Assembly: GCA_030598165.1 (NCBI GenBank)
Contig: JAUVQL010000051.1
Location: 1-6,782 of the forward strand
Reading direction: 5' to 3'
DNA from: Acidobacteriota bacterium
Lineage (GTDB): Bacteria; Acidobacteriota; Vicinamibacteria; Marinacidobacterales; SMYC01
Length of the DNA: 6,782 nt
The notes below the pieces were generated by a model. The model saw only the letters and a program-made list of their open reading frames with translations, made no database searches and had not been told where the DNA came from. Position numbers and translations under genes: made by a program. This document shows positions 6,141 to 6,782 of this stretch, one piece after another. How positions within the stretch are numbered: the stretch's first letter is position 1; each line of letters begins with the position of its first letter.

Positions 6141-6782
6141 TTACAGAATCTTTTCTTCCCAATTCTCGAGACGCTTCTTGACTTCGGCCATGAATTGATC
6201 CGCCGTTGCCCCATCGATCAGACGGTGATCGAAGGACAGCGCTAGATACACCATGGAACGAATGGCAATCGCGTCATTCACCACGACCGGACGTTTGTGG
6301 ATGCCGCCCAGCCCGAGAATGGCGACTTGAGGCTGGTTGATAATGGGCACGCCGAATAGTCCACCATAAGGTCCGGGATTCGTAATGGTGAACGTGCCGC
6401 CTTGAACTTCCTCAGGCAACAATTTCTTTGTCCGGGCTCGCTCGGCGAGATCGGCCACGTCTTTGTTCAACCCAAGAAAGCTTTTTTCATCAGCGCTGCG
6501 GATGACGGGTACTATGAGACCCCAATCGAGTGCTACCGCGATCCCAACATTGATGTCCTTCTTGTATACGATCTCATCACCCTCGATGGAAGCGTTGACG
6601 ATTGGAAAGGCCTTCAGGCCGCCCACCACCGCTCGTACAAAAAACGGTGTATAAGTCAACCTGACGCCTTCTTCCCGCACATAACGGTCCTTGTGCTTGT
6701 CGCGAACGTTTACGATACGCGTGACATCGGCCTCGAACACCGTAGCAACGTGCGCCGAGGTCCGACGCGAAACCAACATGTG
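6141..6782 (-). CDS. 2-oxoacid dehydrogenase E2 acyltransferase, catalytic domain (5' end beyond the window)
   Basis: This is the C-terminal catalytic domain of a dihydrolipoamide acyltransferase, the core of the pyruvate, 2-oxoglutarate or branched-chain 2-oxoacid dehydrogenase complex; it moves the acyl group from lipoamide to coenzyme A. Only 213 codons are visible. The reading frame continues past base 6782 through His-Met, so the ATG at 6779 is internal, matching the family's helix ending in RTSAHV. Other signatures (counted from that Met): TPFFVRAVV (44-52), VGIAVALDWGLIVPVI (78-93), GGTFTITNPGPYG (127-139), PIINQPQVAILGLG (145-158) and the active site SFDHRLIDG (182-190), with His185 and Asp189. 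The lipoyl and E1/E3-binding domains would lie outside the window. The sequence does not settle which 2-oxoacid the complex uses. Upstream of lipA, whose product completes its cofactor. Confidence 0.96.
   Translation of the reverse strand, partial: HMLVSRRTSAHVATVFEADVTRIVNVRDKHKDRYVREEGVRLTYTPFFVRAVVGGLKAFPIVNASIEGDEIVYKKDINVGIAVALDWGLIVPVIRSADEKSFLGLNKDVADLAERARTKKLLPEEVQGGTFTITNPGPYGGLFGVPIINQPQVAILGLGGIHKRPVVVNDAIAIRSMVYLALSFDHRLIDGATADQFMAEVKKRLENWEEKIL

Overview
The window reads as one strand of bacterial chromosome. All seven protein genes lie on the minus strand, so transcription runs from high to low coordinates. In that order they are: the catalytic end of a 2-oxoacid dehydrogenase E2 acyltransferase (cut by the window edge), lipoyl synthase lipA, a small atypical Ser/Thr protein kinase, a PP2C-type phosphatase, a MoxR-like AAA+ ATPase, a 667-residue protein with a TraB/EreA-like N-terminal half and an unrecognised C-terminal half, and the manganese exporter mntP (cut by the other edge). 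The gene content is that of a free-living bacterium with moderate GC. I cannot assign a phylum from the sequence alone. There is no tRNA, rRNA, CRISPR array, insertion sequence or phage gene, and no stretch over 300 bases lacks a gene.

Region 1 (about 5123-6782) is central metabolism. The E2 subunit carries lipoyl groups and LipA makes them from octanoyl groups, so the pair makes functional sense. They are separated by 145 bases holding a hairpin, a three-unit 8-base tandem repeat and a spaced direct repeat.

Region 2 (530-5038) is the interesting part: kinase, phosphatase, MoxR ATPase and TraB-like protein packed as a probable operon. Kinase and phosphatase genes overlap by 10 bases and phosphatase and ATPase genes are 4 bases apart. 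The ATPase and the large protein are separated by 99 bases that contain a five-unit 8-base tandem repeat and no stop codon in the large protein's frame. A kinase/phosphatase pair next to a MoxR ATPase recalls the TerY-P triads and the MoxR-vWA 'ternary' regulated systems described by comparative genomics, but no vWA protein is visible here. The large protein may take the effector or adaptor place. My inference is a phosphorylation-controlled, ATP-driven stress or conflict system; the sequence does not prove this.

Region 3 (1-502) is mntP, starting 27 bases after the large protein stops. It may be the tail gene of the same transcript. PP2C phosphatases are Mn/Mg enzymes and TraB/EreA-like proteins are often thought to be metal dependent, so a metal link is possible but unproven.
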